A stretch of 64,000 bases of DNA, from assembly GCF_014107495.1 (NCBI RefSeq), contig NZ_CP041969.1, positions 5,071,501 through 5,135,500 of the forward strand, given 5' to 3'. Positions 28,001 to 36,952 of the stretch are shown piece by piece. Made by a program: the position numbers and the translations under genes. Under the pieces are notes generated by a model that did not search any database, was not told where the DNA came from, and saw only the letters and a list, made by a program, of their open reading frames with translations. Source of the DNA: Cohnella cholangitidis. Lineage in GTDB: Bacteria > Bacillota > Bacilli > Paenibacillales > Paenibacillaceae. Position 1 is the stretch's first letter, and the number at the start of each line of letters is the position of its first letter.

Positions 28001-28305
28001 ACGTCTTCCTGATTTCGTTGAAAGCGGGAGGCACGGGCTTGAACTTGACCGGAGCGGATACGGTCGTGCTGTACGATTTATGGTGGAATCCCGCCGTAGA
28101 GCAACAGGCGGCGGATCGAGCGCATCGCATCGGGCAGAAGAAGGTCGTTCAAGTCATCAAGCTAGTGGCGCAAGGTACGATCGAAGAGAAGATGCTGGAG
28201 CTTCAGCAACGCAAAAAAGATCTAATAGAAGAAGTCATCCATCCGGGCGAGACGGCACTGTCGACGCTCACGGAAGAAGATGTACGCGAGTTGTTGGAGA
28301 TGTAG
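25018..28305 (+). CDS. SWIM zinc finger and SNF2-family DEAD-like helicase
   Basis: The 1,095-residue protein has an N-terminal SWIM zinc finger (CDCSAYTPLSFCKH near 80-93), a long middle part without a named fold, then the SNF2 ATPase: motif I DDMGLGKTVQS, motif II LDEAQAIKN, motif III ALTGTPIENS, and the C-terminal helicase lobe with ISLKAGGTGLNLTGAD and QAADRAHRIGQ. Such proteins are ATP-driven DNA or RNAP remodelers (RapA/Snf2 type); the exact target is unknown. Two adjacent ATGs at 25018 and 25021 could be used. It runs downstream of the PCYCGC gene with a 24-base gap. Confidence 0.92.
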   Translation: MMARIGDVKKFALNKQSIQELCGPASYMRGEAYFRAGQVLSVRREAEDTGYKAIVKGSNRNRYEVEVVIDGDGEIGASCDCSAYTPLSFCKHIAAVLLKLAESEEEETAPEHEAISEKDTHLTKQVIFLFDRVLSGQANAELSAVDDERFETLPLEVEYSCKIVKSFSSKPMFAVSMKIGLSRLYIVQRIKDFLGHVDAGTPMTFAKHFTYDPSEHTFKEPDARFIELLVEAMKVEEIYKDLFHSFSSYSHREEKILVIPPAIWERMLPLLERVNISFEDRAAGAHRLELIDGALPISVQLNSAGEGYQLEIEGLKNSTFMDNYGIAIVNGLLFKSDPDQLKRISDLKRMFHYEKHTRLLIAPDQIEPFIDRVVRGLNQFVNVEISPRIADRIVNPALNARLYLNFEEDRLLARLEYAYDDIIISPLPQNAIKNARDDVILMRDLDRENRIMALIERSSFKFNGKEVYLDHEDDIYDFLFDILPQLGDDVEVYATDSVKTVMRTVEYAPKARLDIDVGTNWLEVSFDMEGMDEQEIQNLLRNLVEKKKYYRLPGGEFLSLEQESFKEINRLFEELDLRKPDMSGNRIRMPAVRGFQLMDQFGKASPGIQLGKSLRKLWDNLRNPDNLDFEIPPDMDSVLRDYQKYGYQWLKTLSHYRLGGILADDMGLGKTVQSIAYIVSETARSAEEDVSPSPVLIISPASLIYNWERECGKFAPGLRTVVAAGDRQERSELMSEMKDVDVWITSYPLLRRDIEWYEKQHFRTVFLDEAQAIKNHASLTSHAVRRLKAGQRFALTGTPIENSLDELWSIFDAIFPGLFSGKKSFAEMPRDKVARIVRPFILRRLKGEVLKELPDKIESVQPSELSTEQKKLYLAYLEKLQSDIERDLAADGGFQRNRMKILAGLTRLRQLCCHPALFLEGYEGTSGKLEQLLEIIDECQGSSKRMLIFSQFTSMLDIIRQELDGRDTPYFYLDGTTPSIQRLAMCDAFNGGERDVFLISLKAGGTGLNLTGADTVVLYDLWWNPAVEQQAADRAHRIGQKKVVQVIKLVAQGTIEEKMLELQQRKKDLIEEVIHPGETALSTLTEEDVRELLEM

Positions 28306-28329
28306 ACGATTTAATTAATCGCAACGTAT

Positions 28330-28375
28330 CAAAGGGCTGTCAACGGGGTTATTTCCCGATGGCAGCCCTTTGTTT
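28330..28375. terminator. bidirectional terminator between convergent genes
   Basis: CAAAGGGCTGTCA pairs with the later TGGCAGCCCTTTG around a G- and T-rich loop, with T-rich flanks on the plus strand. It serves the helicase gene and, on the other strand, the MFS gene. Confidence 0.85.
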
Positions 28376-29831
28376 ACGGTTTGTCGGCGGCGACCGCAGC
28401 CGCTTGGCGAGACGGCAAGCCGTTCAAGATCGCGAACGCGATTAAAGCGCCCGCGATACAGCATATTGCCGCAACCAGCAACGCCGAGTGCATTCCTTCT
28501 ATGAAAGACATAGCATCGCCGAATCGGTTATGTTCATTGCCTGACGCGGATGATGTTGGGCGTATTTGATTCGTAATTAAGCTCCCGGAGAGCGCGACTC
28601 CGACTACCGCGCTTATCTGCCTGAAAGTGTTGGCGACTCCGGACGCCATGCCGGCCCTTTCCGGCGACATGGAGGTCATCAGGGAGACGGTGGCCGAAGT
28701 TCCGGCGAACGAAACTCCGATGCCGAGTAAAGAAAGCGCCCACCAATAGGTGGCGTACCCTCTGTCGGCTTCGATGCCGGTTAATGCGATAAGCGCCGCT
28801 CCCGCGATTACGGAACCAAGCGGAATCATGATTTTCGGCGCCAATCGGGTAGCCAACGTACTGCCTAGGAACGAGGCGATCATGATGCTCGCGGTCAGCG
28901 AAAGGAAGCGGATGCCCGTATCTACGGCGGAAAGTCCGTTAATGTTTTGCAAATATAGAGTGAGCAGGAAAATGACGCTAAACAGTCCGAAGAAACCGGT
29001 GAAATTAATGAGGCAAACGACAACGAAAATCCGATCTCGGAAAAAAGCAAGCGGCAATAGCGGATGGGGATGACGCCATTCCCATATTACGAATATGAAC
29101 AGGCTTGCCGCGGATACCGCGAATGATGCGACGATCCAAGAATCGCCCCAGCCATAGGAGTTTCCTTCGATCAAACCGAAGGCGAGCGAAGCTATACCGA
29201 CGATAAATAGAAGCTGCCCGAAAAAGTCGATGGACGTCGTTTTCTTCGGGCGAGAGCCCTTCATCGTAAAGACGAGAGCGATCGAAACAAGCACGCCGAC
29301 CGGAACGTTAATCCAAAATATGCTTTGCCAGCCTTGAGTATCTACCAACCATCCTCCAACGACTGGCCCCGCGGCTAGAGCGACTCCCCCCAAGGCCGTC
29401 CAAACCGCGATGGCTTTCGCTCTGGCGGCGGGGTCTTCATACAGGCTGCGAATAACCGCCAGAGAAACGGGGATTAGCAGCGAACCGAAAATGCCCTGCA
29501 AAGCACGGCCGATTAACAGAACGTCCATGGAATCCGAGATCGCGCACAGCACGGAGCTGATCGTGAAACCGAGCATCCCGGTCATGAAAACTATCTTATG
29601 CCCGATAGCGTCTCCGATGGAACCGGCGGCAAGGAGCAAGCATGCGAAGGTAATGGCATACGCGTCGACAACCCATTGCAGTTGTTTCAAGCCTACGTTC
29701 ATCCCGGATTGTATATCGGGCAGGGCGACGTTGACGATCGTTCCGTCCAAGTAAATCATGAAAACTCCGAAGCATAAAATAAACAGCGTCCATCCTCGTC
29801 GGGGGGATTTCCGAACGGGGTTTGCGTTCAT
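28374..29831 (-). CDS. MFS transporter, DHA2 (EmrB/QacA) family
   Basis: The 485-residue protein has about 14 membrane segments, starting LFILCFGVFMIYLDGTIVNVALP, which is the DHA2 motif D1 form, then QWVVDAYAITFACLLLAAGSIGD and GRALQGIFGS. The DHA2 group exports drugs, dyes or other small organics by proton antiport. I use the ATG at 29831, preceded by GGAAGG about eleven bases upstream; the open frame reaches 29909 but the added residues are polar and unconserved. It is divergent from a LysR-type gene that probably controls it. Confidence 0.92.
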   Translation of the reverse strand: MNANPVRKSPRRGWTLFILCFGVFMIYLDGTIVNVALPDIQSGMNVGLKQLQWVVDAYAITFACLLLAAGSIGDAIGHKIVFMTGMLGFTISSVLCAISDSMDVLLIGRALQGIFGSLLIPVSLAVIRSLYEDPAARAKAIAVWTALGGVALAAGPVVGGWLVDTQGWQSIFWINVPVGVLVSIALVFTMKGSRPKKTTSIDFFGQLLFIVGIASLAFGLIEGNSYGWGDSWIVASFAVSAASLFIFVIWEWRHPHPLLPLAFFRDRIFVVVCLINFTGFFGLFSVIFLLTLYLQNINGLSAVDTGIRFLSLTASIMIASFLGSTLATRLAPKIMIPLGSVIAGAALIALTGIEADRGYATYWWALSLLGIGVSFAGTSATVSLMTSMSPERAGMASGVANTFRQISAVVGVALSGSLITNQIRPTSSASGNEHNRFGDAMSFIEGMHSALLVAAICCIAGALIAFAILNGLPSRQAAAVAADKP

Positions 29832-29898
29832 AGTCTTATCATCCTTCCAGTCGTTTGCGTTCAGCGGATGCATCCGTCCGTGGCTCCATTGTAAAATT

Positions 29899-29917
29899 TG
29901 ACAATTCATATTGTCTA
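29899..29917. promoter_or_regulatory. inverted repeat between divergent MFS and LysR genes, likely operator
   Basis: TGACAA and TTGTCTA are arranged as an imperfect inverted repeat with six bases between, matching the usual T-N11-A style of LysR-type operators. A TATAAT at 29932-29937 could be the lysR -10 element. Confidence 0.4.
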
Positions 29918-29973
29918 ATTTATTGTTTTGATATAATTAATAAATTTCGCTCATGTATGGAGGGGGATGAACA

Positions 29974-30876
29974 TTGGAACTCAACCAGATGGAATACTTT
30001 TTGACCGTCGCTCGTACCCAGCATGTGACGAAGGCGGCGGAAGTTCTGAATATTACGCAGCCGGCGCTCAGCCATTCTCTTGCCAAGCTGGAAGAGGAAC
30101 TAGGCGTTCAGCTCTTCGAGCGGAGCGGAAGGAACGTTCAACTCAACCGCTACGGCAAGCTGTTCGCAGGACGAGTGGAAGAGGCGTTGCGCCAGGTCGG
30201 TTTAGGCAAGCAGGAAATATCCGAGCTGGCCAATCCGGAATCGGGAGTCGTCTCTCTTGCGTTCTTGAATATTCTAGGCAGCGAGGTCGTACCTAAGTTA
30301 ATCAGCGCCTTTCACCGGCGATATCCGGCCATTCGCTTTGAATTGGAGCAAGGAAATTATCAAACGGTTCGTGGTTTGCTCGATTCCGGGCAATCGGATC
30401 TTGCCATCGTCTCTCCTTGTTCGAATATTATGGGCGTCAACCGGGCGCTGTTGTTCGAGACGGATTTGTTCGCGGTCGTGCCGGAGGGGCATAGGCTCGG
30501 GGAGAGGAATAGCGTTTGGATGAAAGAGTTGGAAGATGAACCTTTCATCGATCATAATCCGAACTGCGGGTTCAGAGCGGTGTTAGAGAGAAGTTATCGT
30601 CAAACCGGATTTACGCCGAAGGTGAAATATCAAGCGGAGGATTTGCAGACGGTGGCGGGTTTCGTATCCGCCGGTCTGGGCGTGGCCTTGTTACCCCCTT
30701 CGAAAGGGTTAAGGTTGCCAAATATGAGCTGGATTCCCGTGAAGGATCCCGTGTGTAGGTGCGAGGTGGGCCTCGAGTGGAAAGATAAGCGATATTTGTC
30801 TCCCGCCGTAAGGCTGTTCCGCGAATTCGTCATTGAATTTTATGAAAAGAAGGAAGTCGAAGCGCTTCCCGTATGA
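29974..30876 (+). CDS. LysR family transcriptional regulator
   Basis: The 300-residue protein has an N-terminal winged helix with QMEYFLTVARTQHVTKAAEV and QPALSHSLAKLEEELG, then a periplasmic-binding-protein-like effector domain (SGVVSLAFLNILGSEVVPKLI, HRRYP). The start is TTG at 29974, six bases after GGAGGGGGA. It is divergent from the MFS transporter, the classic layout of a regulator and its efflux target. The effector is unknown. Confidence 0.92.
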   Translation: MELNQMEYFLTVARTQHVTKAAEVLNITQPALSHSLAKLEEELGVQLFERSGRNVQLNRYGKLFAGRVEEALRQVGLGKQEISELANPESGVVSLAFLNILGSEVVPKLISAFHRRYPAIRFELEQGNYQTVRGLLDSGQSDLAIVSPCSNIMGVNRALLFETDLFAVVPEGHRLGERNSVWMKELEDEPFIDHNPNCGFRAVLERSYRQTGFTPKVKYQAEDLQTVAGFVSAGLGVALLPPSKGLRLPNMSWIPVKDPVCRCEVGLEWKDKRYLSPAVRLFREFVIEFYEKKEVEALPV

Positions 30877-30885
30877 CTATATCTT

Positions 30886-30936
30886 CCGGCAATCGGGCAA
30901 TACTACCAAGTATAGCCCGGGTGCCGGTTTCTTTGT
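30886..30936 (+). terminator. terminator after lysR
   Basis: CCGGCA pairs with TGCCGG and, inside, CGGGC with GCCCG and TACT with AGTA, followed by TTTCTTTG. It lies ten bases after the stop. Confidence 0.85.
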
Positions 30937-30982
30937 CTTTGGCCGTGCCTGCCCGAGGGCATGAACGGGGAGGATGATCCTG

Positions 30983-32746
30983 ATGACTTTAAGTTTGGTT
31001 CTTATGTTGGTACAAGTTTTTTTTGCCGTCGTAATCGGCATTTACTTTTGGAATTTGCTGCGCAACCAGAAGAACAACCGCAGCTCCGTGGATCGAGAGT
31101 CCCGCAAGGAAATGGACAAATTGCGCAAGCTTCGCTCCATCTCCTTGACGAAGCCGTTGTCGGAGAAAACGAGGCCGGCGGTCATTTCGGATATCGTCGG
31201 ACAGAAGGAAGGGCTTAGGGCGCTGAAAGCGGCCCTGTGCAGCAGCAATCCTCAGCACGTTCTCGTATACGGTCCTCCGGGCGTCGGGAAAACCGCTGCC
31301 GCGCGCGTCATCTTGGAGGAAGCGAAAAAGAACAAGCTGTCTCCCTTTCGCATGGAGGCTAAGTTCACGGAGATCGACGCGACGACGGCCCGGTTCGACG
31401 AACGCGGCATCGCGGACCCGTTGATCGGCTCCGTGCACGATCCGATCTATCAAGGGGCCGGGGCGATGGGAGTCGCCGGCATTCCCCAGCCGAAACCGGG
31501 AGCGGTCACGAAAGCGCACGGCGGCATCTTGTTCATCGACGAGATCGGAGAATTGCATCCTATTCAACTGAACAAGCTTCTCAAGGTGCTGGAGGATCGC
31601 AAGGTTTATTTGGAAAGCGCGTACTACCATGCGGAAGATACGAATATTCCGCTGTACATTCACGATATTTTCCAGAACGGGTTGCCGGCGGATTTCCGGC
31701 TCGTCGGAGCAACGACGAGATCGCCTAACGAGCTTCCGCCCGCGCTGCGAAGCCGTTGCATGGAAGTGTATTTCCGGCCTTTGCTTCCCGAAGAGATCTC
31801 CCAGATCGCCGAGAACGCGATACACAAGATCGGGTTCGCTCCGCGCGAGGACGCGCTGGACGTCGTGAAACGGTATGCGACGAACGGACGCGAAGCGGTG
31901 AATATTATTCAGTTAGCCGCCGGTCTCGCTCTGTCGGAGAATCGCGAGGAGCTGACCGCTGCCGACGTGGAATGGGTTGTCAACAGCAGCCAGTTGCCGC
32001 CTAGGCCCGACCGCAAGGTGCCATCCAAGCCTCAAGTCGGTTTCGTGAACGGACTTGCTGTATACGGACCAAGCATGGGAGCGCTGCTCGAGATCGAAGT
32101 TACCGCGATTCCGGCCTTGCACGGCAGGGGACAGATGAACATTACCGGCGTCGTGGAGGAAGAAGAGCTAGGCGGCGGACAACGGACGTTGAGACGCAAA
32201 AGCATGGCCAAAGGCTCCCTTGACAATGTATTAACGGTGCTTCGACGTAACGGATTTCAACCGGATAATTTCGACCTGCACGTTAATTTTCCGGGCGGCA
32301 CGCCGGTGGACGGGCCCTCCGCCGGCGTAGCGATGGCCGTCGCGATCGCTTCGGCCATGACCAAGCAGCCCGTAGACAACAAAATCGCCATGACCGGGGA
32401 AATCAGCATTCATGGCGCGGTTAAGCCGGTCGGCGGAGTAGTGGCCAAAGTAGAAGCGGCTTTCCAATCCGGCGCGGAAACCGTCCTTATTCCGAAAGAA
32501 AATTGGCAAGCGATATTCGAAGGGCTGGAAGGAGTTCGAGTCATTCCGGTCGATCGGATGGAGGACGTTTTCCGCCATGTATTCGGAGATCTATTGCCGT
32601 GGGCGGAGACGAACTGGCAAGCGGGAGAACTGCCGGTTGCGGCGGACGCGTTCGCGGCGGCTCCGACCGGTTCGGTGTTGCATGCAACGCCGGTTCTTAA
32701 CGAGCCTAAATCGTTAGACGGAGCTAATCTTCGAATCGAAGGGTAG
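30983..32746 (+). CDS. lonB: ATP-dependent protease LonB
   Basis: The 587-residue AAA+ protease begins with one hydrophobic segment (SLVLMLVQVFFAVVIGIYFW) that anchors it, followed by Walker A VYGPPGVGKTAAA, Walker B GGILFIDEIGELHP, and the Lon-type protease domain with DGPSAGVAMAVAIASAMTKQ (catalytic serine) and GEISIHGAVKPVGGV (catalytic lysine region). Such enzymes act in the forespore in Bacillus. The ATG at 30983 follows GGGGAGG by nine bases and is preferred to 30974, which overlaps the site. It precedes lonA, as in Bacillus. Confidence 0.94.
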   Translation: MTLSLVLMLVQVFFAVVIGIYFWNLLRNQKNNRSSVDRESRKEMDKLRKLRSISLTKPLSEKTRPAVISDIVGQKEGLRALKAALCSSNPQHVLVYGPPGVGKTAAARVILEEAKKNKLSPFRMEAKFTEIDATTARFDERGIADPLIGSVHDPIYQGAGAMGVAGIPQPKPGAVTKAHGGILFIDEIGELHPIQLNKLLKVLEDRKVYLESAYYHAEDTNIPLYIHDIFQNGLPADFRLVGATTRSPNELPPALRSRCMEVYFRPLLPEEISQIAENAIHKIGFAPREDALDVVKRYATNGREAVNIIQLAAGLALSENREELTAADVEWVVNSSQLPPRPDRKVPSKPQVGFVNGLAVYGPSMGALLEIEVTAIPALHGRGQMNITGVVEEEELGGGQRTLRRKSMAKGSLDNVLTVLRRNGFQPDNFDLHVNFPGGTPVDGPSAGVAMAVAIASAMTKQPVDNKIAMTGEISIHGAVKPVGGVVAKVEAAFQSGAETVLIPKENWQAIFEGLEGVRVIPVDRMEDVFRHVFGDLLPWAETNWQAGELPVAADAFAAAPTGSVLHATPVLNEPKSLDGANLRIEG

Positions 32747-32761
32747 GAAGGCGATTTTTCG

Positions 32762-32791
32762 GAGAGCCGCCCTAAAGGGAGGCTCTTTTTT
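32762..32791 (+). terminator. terminator between lonB and lonA
   Basis: GAGCCGCCCT and GGGAGGCTC pair around AAA, followed by six T. It lies 15 bases after the lonB stop. Confidence 0.85.
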
Positions 32792-32818
32792 GCGGCGAGC
32801 GAATACATTTGATACAAT
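32790..32818 (+). promoter_or_regulatory. sigma-A promoter of lonA
   Basis: TTGCGG and TACAAT are separated by 17 bases, 47 bases before the lonA start, just after the lonB terminator. Confidence 0.65.
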
Positions 32819-32864
32819 GACTGGAGTGTTTGAAATCGTTCCAGAACTGCGAGGTGCGTCAATT

Positions 32865-35317
32865 ATGGGTTCGAGCAAACAGATAAGCCGTTCCATACCC
32901 CTGCTACCCTTAAGAGGGCTACTCGTGTATCCCAGCATGGTGCTTCACTTGGATGTAGGCCGGGAGAAATCCGTTAAAGCGTTGGAGCAATGCATGATCG
33001 ACGATCATATGATCCTGCTCTGCTCGCAATCGGAGATCAATATCGAGGAACCGACCCAGGAAGATATTTATCAGGTCGGTACCATTGCCAAAGTACGCCA
33101 AATGCTGAAGCTGCCCAACGGAACGATTCGTGTTCTGGTGGAAGGCGTGACGAGGGCGGAGATCGAGCAGTATTTGCCCAACGATGATTTTTACGAGGTG
33201 CTGGCCCGCGAATTGCACGAGGGACAGACTAACGATTCGGAGCTGGACGCGCTTATGCGCGCCGTGCTTAGCCAGTTCGAGCACTATATCAACCTATCCA
33301 AGAAGGTCACTCCGGAGACGCTTGCCGCCGTATCCGACATTGATCAGCCGGGTAGGCTGGCCGACGTTATCACGAGCCATCTGTCGCTTAAAATAAAAGA
33401 TAAACAGGAAATTCTCGAAACGGTCGAAGTTCGGCCTCGCTTGGAGAAGCTGCTCGATTTTCTCAACAACGAGCGCGAAGTGCTGGAGCTTGAGCGCAAG
33501 ATCAGCCAGCGCGTCAAGAAACAGATGGAGAAAACCCAGAAGGAATATTACCTGCGGGAGCAAATGAAGGCCATTCAGAAAGAGCTTGGAGAGAAGGAAG
33601 GCCGCGCCGGAGAAGTCGAAGAGCTTCGGGCGCAGCTCAAGGAAGCGGAGCTTCCGGAGAAAATCTCCGCCAAAGTCGAGAAGGAAATCGACCGTCTGGA
33701 GAAAATGCCCGCTTCTTCCGCGGAAGGCGGAGTAATCCGGACTTATATCGAATGGCTGCTCGCCTTGCCGTGGACGAAGATGACGGAAGACGATCTGGAC
33801 ATTCAGAACGCCGAAGCGATATTGAACGACCAGCATTACGGTCTGGATAAGCCAAAGGAAAGAGTGCTGGAGTATTTGGCCGTTCAGAAGCTGGTCAAGA
33901 AGCTGAAGGGTCCGATCCTTTGCTTGGTCGGCCTCCGGGGGTCGGCAAAACCTCGTTAGCCAAATCCATCGCATCGTCTCTCGGACGCGAGTTCGTGCGG
34001 ATATCGCTTGGAGGAGTAAGGGACGAAGCGGAAATTCGCGGTCATCGCCGGACTTACGTCGGAGCCATGCCGGGACGCATTCTGCAAGGAATGCGCAACG
34101 CCGGCTCCGCTAATCCTGTGTTCCTTCTTGACGAGATCGACAAGATGGCGATGGATTTTCGGGGCGACCCGTCTTCGGCATTGCTGGAAGTGCTCGATCC
34201 CGAACAGAATACGACGTTTAGCGACCACTATATCGAGATGCCTTTCGATCTGTCGAACGTCATGTTCGTAACGACCGCCAACGTCGTGCATAATATCCCT
34301 AGGCCGCTGCTTGACCGGATGGAGCTTCTTCAAGTTCCCGGGTATACGGAATTAGAGAAGCTGCAAATCGCGGAACGTCATCTCCTGCCGAAGCAGAAAC
34401 GCAATCACGGTTTGGAAGATGACCAGCTCGTGTTGGAGAGCGAAGCGCTTATGGCCTTAATCCGCCATTACACGAGGGAGTCCGGCGTCCGCAACATGGA
34501 ACAGCAGCTGGCTTCCATTTGCAGGAAAGCGGCCAAGGCGATCGTAGCGAACGCCGAAGCGTCTCCGTTCGTCGTGGACGAGGAGAAGCTGAAAGAGCTG
34601 CTCGGACCTCCGAAATTCCGCTATGGCATGGCGGAACAGGAAGACCAGATCGGCGCCGTTACCGGGCTTGCTTGGACGGAAGTTGGAGGAGATACTCTCG
34701 TCATCGAGGTTACGGTAATGCCGGGGAGCGGAAAGCTGACCTTAACGGGCCAACTCGGCGACGTCATGAAAGAATCCGCTCAAGCCGCGTTCAGCTATAC
34801 GCGCAGCCGCGCGAAGGAGTTCGGCATCGATCCGCAATTCCATGAGAAGAACGATATTCACGTTCATATTCCGGAGGGAGCCATCCCGAAAGACGGTCCG
34901 TCAGCGGGGATAACGCTGGCTACCGCTCTTATCTCGGCTCTGACTAACCGCAAAGTAAAGCGGGAAGTAGCCATGACGGGCGAGATTACGTTGCGCGGCC
35001 GCGTGCTTCCGATCGGCGGATTGAAGGAGAAATCTTTGGCCGCGCATCGCGCCGGAATTACGAAGGTGCTGCTGCCCAAGGATAATGAACGGGATCTGCG
35101 CGACATTCCCGAAAGCGTGCGGGCGAACATGACGTTCGTTCCGGTTGCTCATATGGATGAAGTGCTGCAGCATGCCCTGTCGGAGCCGCTGGGCCTGGGT
35201 TCAATCGAAGCGGGCGTTACCGGTCAGGAAGAGGATGAGCTGCAGGCGGGGGCCTCGGCGATCCAGACTCCAGTAGACGATAAAGCGGAGGACGTACCGC
35301 CGCTTGGAACGCACTGA
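32865..35317 (+). pseudogene. lonA: ATP-dependent protease La (LonA), split by a one-base deletion in Walker A
   Basis: Two open frames together make a full Lon. The first (to 33959) holds the N-terminal substrate domain (LPLRGLLVYPSMVLHLDVGRE) and the coiled-coil linker. The second (from 33920) holds PPGVGKTSLAKSIA, Walker B VFLLDEIDKM and the protease with KDGPSAGITLATALIS and GEITLRGRVLPIGGLKEKS. Restoring one C in GGCCTCCGG near 33932 joins them as LCLVGPPGVGKTS, giving about 817 residues. A real loss of one base there would destroy the ATPase. The start at 32865 (MGSSKQ) follows GAGGTG by eight bases. The break may be a sequence error. Confidence 0.9.
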
Positions 35318-35370
35318 CGGAATTCGGCTCTGGCGGATTCGATACACATGGATGGGAGACCTTTGGTTAC

Positions 35371-36015
35371 ATGAAGATCAAGCAAACGGAATTTGTCATT
35401 AGCGCGGTAGGCCCAGGCCAATATCCGGAGGATGGTTTGCCGGAGATTGCCTTGGCCGGCCGCTCCAACGTAGGGAAATCTTCCCTGATCAACAAAATGC
35501 TGCTGCGCCGCAATTTGGCCAGGACGAGCCAACAGCCCGGCAAGACGCAGACGCTGAACTACTACAGAATCAACGGAGATCTATTCTTCGTTGATTTTCC
35601 CGGTTACGGGTATGCCCGGGTATCCAAGTCCGAGCGAGAAGCGTGGGGTAAAATGATCGAGCGGTATTTAAGAGGGCGAGAGCCTCTTAAGTTAGTGCTG
35701 CAGCTGGTCGATTTGCGGCATCCGCCTTCCGCGGACGACGTGCGGATGTATGAGTGGCTTTCCCATTACGAAATCCCGATGGCCGTCGTGGCGACCAAAG
35801 CGGATAAAGTATCCAAATCGCAATGGCCTAAACATATGAAGATCATCCGCCAAAGCCTGGGAATGCCGGGTCATGTTCCGCTCGTCTTGTTTTCTTCGGA
35901 AACGGGACAAGGAAGAGACGAATTATGGAGCATTATCATGCAATCGGCAGGAATACCGCTTAATCCCCCCTCTGAACCCCTTAACAACGTACAGGAAACA
36001 GAGGATAACGGGTAA
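35371..36015 (+). CDS. engB: ribosome biogenesis GTPase EngB (YsxC/YihA)
   Basis: The 214-residue GTPase is needed for 50S ribosome assembly. It has G1 GRSNVGKSSLI, G3 DFPGYGYARVS and G4 ATKADKVSKSQW in the right order, and a C-terminal extension rich in proline and asparagine. It follows lonA by 53 bases, the conserved lonA-ysxC pair of Bacilli. GGGAGACC lies about 12 bases before the ATG. Confidence 0.95.
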   Translation: MKIKQTEFVISAVGPGQYPEDGLPEIALAGRSNVGKSSLINKMLLRRNLARTSQQPGKTQTLNYYRINGDLFFVDFPGYGYARVSKSEREAWGKMIERYLRGREPLKLVLQLVDLRHPPSADDVRMYEWLSHYEIPMAVVATKADKVSKSQWPKHMKIIRQSLGMPGHVPLVLFSSETGQGRDELWSIIMQSAGIPLNPPSEPLNNVQETEDNG

Positions 36016-36167
36016 AAGGTTGGCTGGATCGCGGGAGAAATCGATTTTTGCGCGTTTTTCCCGGGAATATCAAGTTTGGGCGAGAGGAAACGGCTTGCGA
36101 ATTGGCGTATAATAAAATTAATTATCGAGTAACACAATCGCAAGACAATGGGAATTGAGGAGATTTT

Positions 36168-36758
36168 ATGGCTCAACGCGTAGCCACGGAGTATGTCAAT
36201 GCCACTCTGACACTGACGGAAGCCGAAATGCCGAGATTGATCTCTCTGTGCGAGTTCCAGCAGCTTCGTCTGCAAGTATTTGTATTGGATAACGGCAATC
36301 AGGAGATCGTGTTGGAAGAAGATGCCGGCGGTGAATCCATTCGCCTGACTTTTGAACGCACGAACGGACAGTACCAGTGCGTATTGACTTGCCGCGTCGT
36401 TCAACCCAAGCTGACCAACGCTTTACGCAAACTCGTTTCTTCTTTCAAAGGCGATGCGGTAGTAAATCGGATTTATCAAGGTTTTACGATGATATATCAT
36501 TATATTCAGGGTAACGTTGCTCGGATCGTGGAAAGCAAAGGAACGATTCTAAGGACGGTATTCGAGCATAAGGATACGCTAGGCCGATTGGAATCCCGGT
36601 TCAAGTTGTTCTCGGTCGAAGAGGAAATAAGCCGTTTGCGCGGAACCGTGAACGAGCTGCTCGACATTCGCAATCAAACGAAAAAACCTGAACTCATCGC
36701 CGAAATCGACCAAAAGTTGAAATATCATAGCCGTCTATTGTTCGCGTTAGAAGCTTAA
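36168..36758 (+). CDS. conserved hypothetical protein (196 aa)
   Basis: The protein is soluble, with an N-terminal beta-rich half (ATLTLTEAEMPRLISLCEFQ, LQVFVLDNGNQEIVLEEDAG) and a helical C-terminal half (LGRLESRFKLFSVEEEISRL ending in a coiled-coil-like segment). Some annotations of related Paenibacillus proteins call it a non-ribosomal peptide synthetase module; I see no adenylation, condensation or carrier motif, so I do not accept that name. A TATAAT sits about 60 bases upstream without a clear -35. Confidence 0.75.
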   Translation: MAQRVATEYVNATLTLTEAEMPRLISLCEFQQLRLQVFVLDNGNQEIVLEEDAGGESIRLTFERTNGQYQCVLTCRVVQPKLTNALRKLVSSFKGDAVVNRIYQGFTMIYHYIQGNVARIVESKGTILRTVFEHKDTLGRLESRFKLFSVEEEISRLRGTVNELLDIRNQTKKPELIAEIDQKLKYHSRLLFALEA

Positions 36759-36783
36759 GCAAGCAGGTTAATCACAATAGAGA

Positions 36784-36815
36784 AGAAGAGCCATTCCGAT
36801 GGCTCTTTTCTTTTT
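36784..36815 (+). terminator. rho-independent terminator
   Basis: AGAGCCAT pairs with ATGGCTCT around a four-base TCCG loop, with a T-rich tail (TTTTCTTTTT). It closes the gene at 36168. Confidence 0.9.
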
Positions 36816-36952
36816 AGCCGGCGCAGGCACTTTCCCTGCCTCGGCGGCATATTTTAGGACGTATTAGCTCTCCGGGGCAGCTATGCGGGAAGTTGGGCAA
36901 AACCCTGTCGGGACGCGGAAATAAAAGGATTTGTTAACCTTCGAAAAAACTG
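36816..36952. other. non-coding interval upstream of speD
   Basis: No gene is visible. A small hairpin pairs GCAGG with CCTGC, flanked by GCCG/CGGC, at about 36818-36846. Further right there is a GGGCAAA and GGGACGC stretch that only weakly recalls a cyclic di-GMP riboswitch and lacks the rest of that consensus. Confidence 0.5.

Noticed and set aside
33900..33970. Programmed ribosomal frameshift in lonA
   Set aside because: No slippery heptamer or downstream pseudoknot is evident and Lon is not known to use frameshifting.
36168..36758. Non-ribosomal peptide synthetase module
   Set aside because: No adenylation, condensation or carrier domain motif exists in the 196 residues.
36860..36930. 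Cyclic di-GMP riboswitch upstream of speD
   Set aside because: Only GGGCAAA and GGGACGC recall the class; the second stem and the CCGGCC/GGTAGGTAGCGGGG part are missing.
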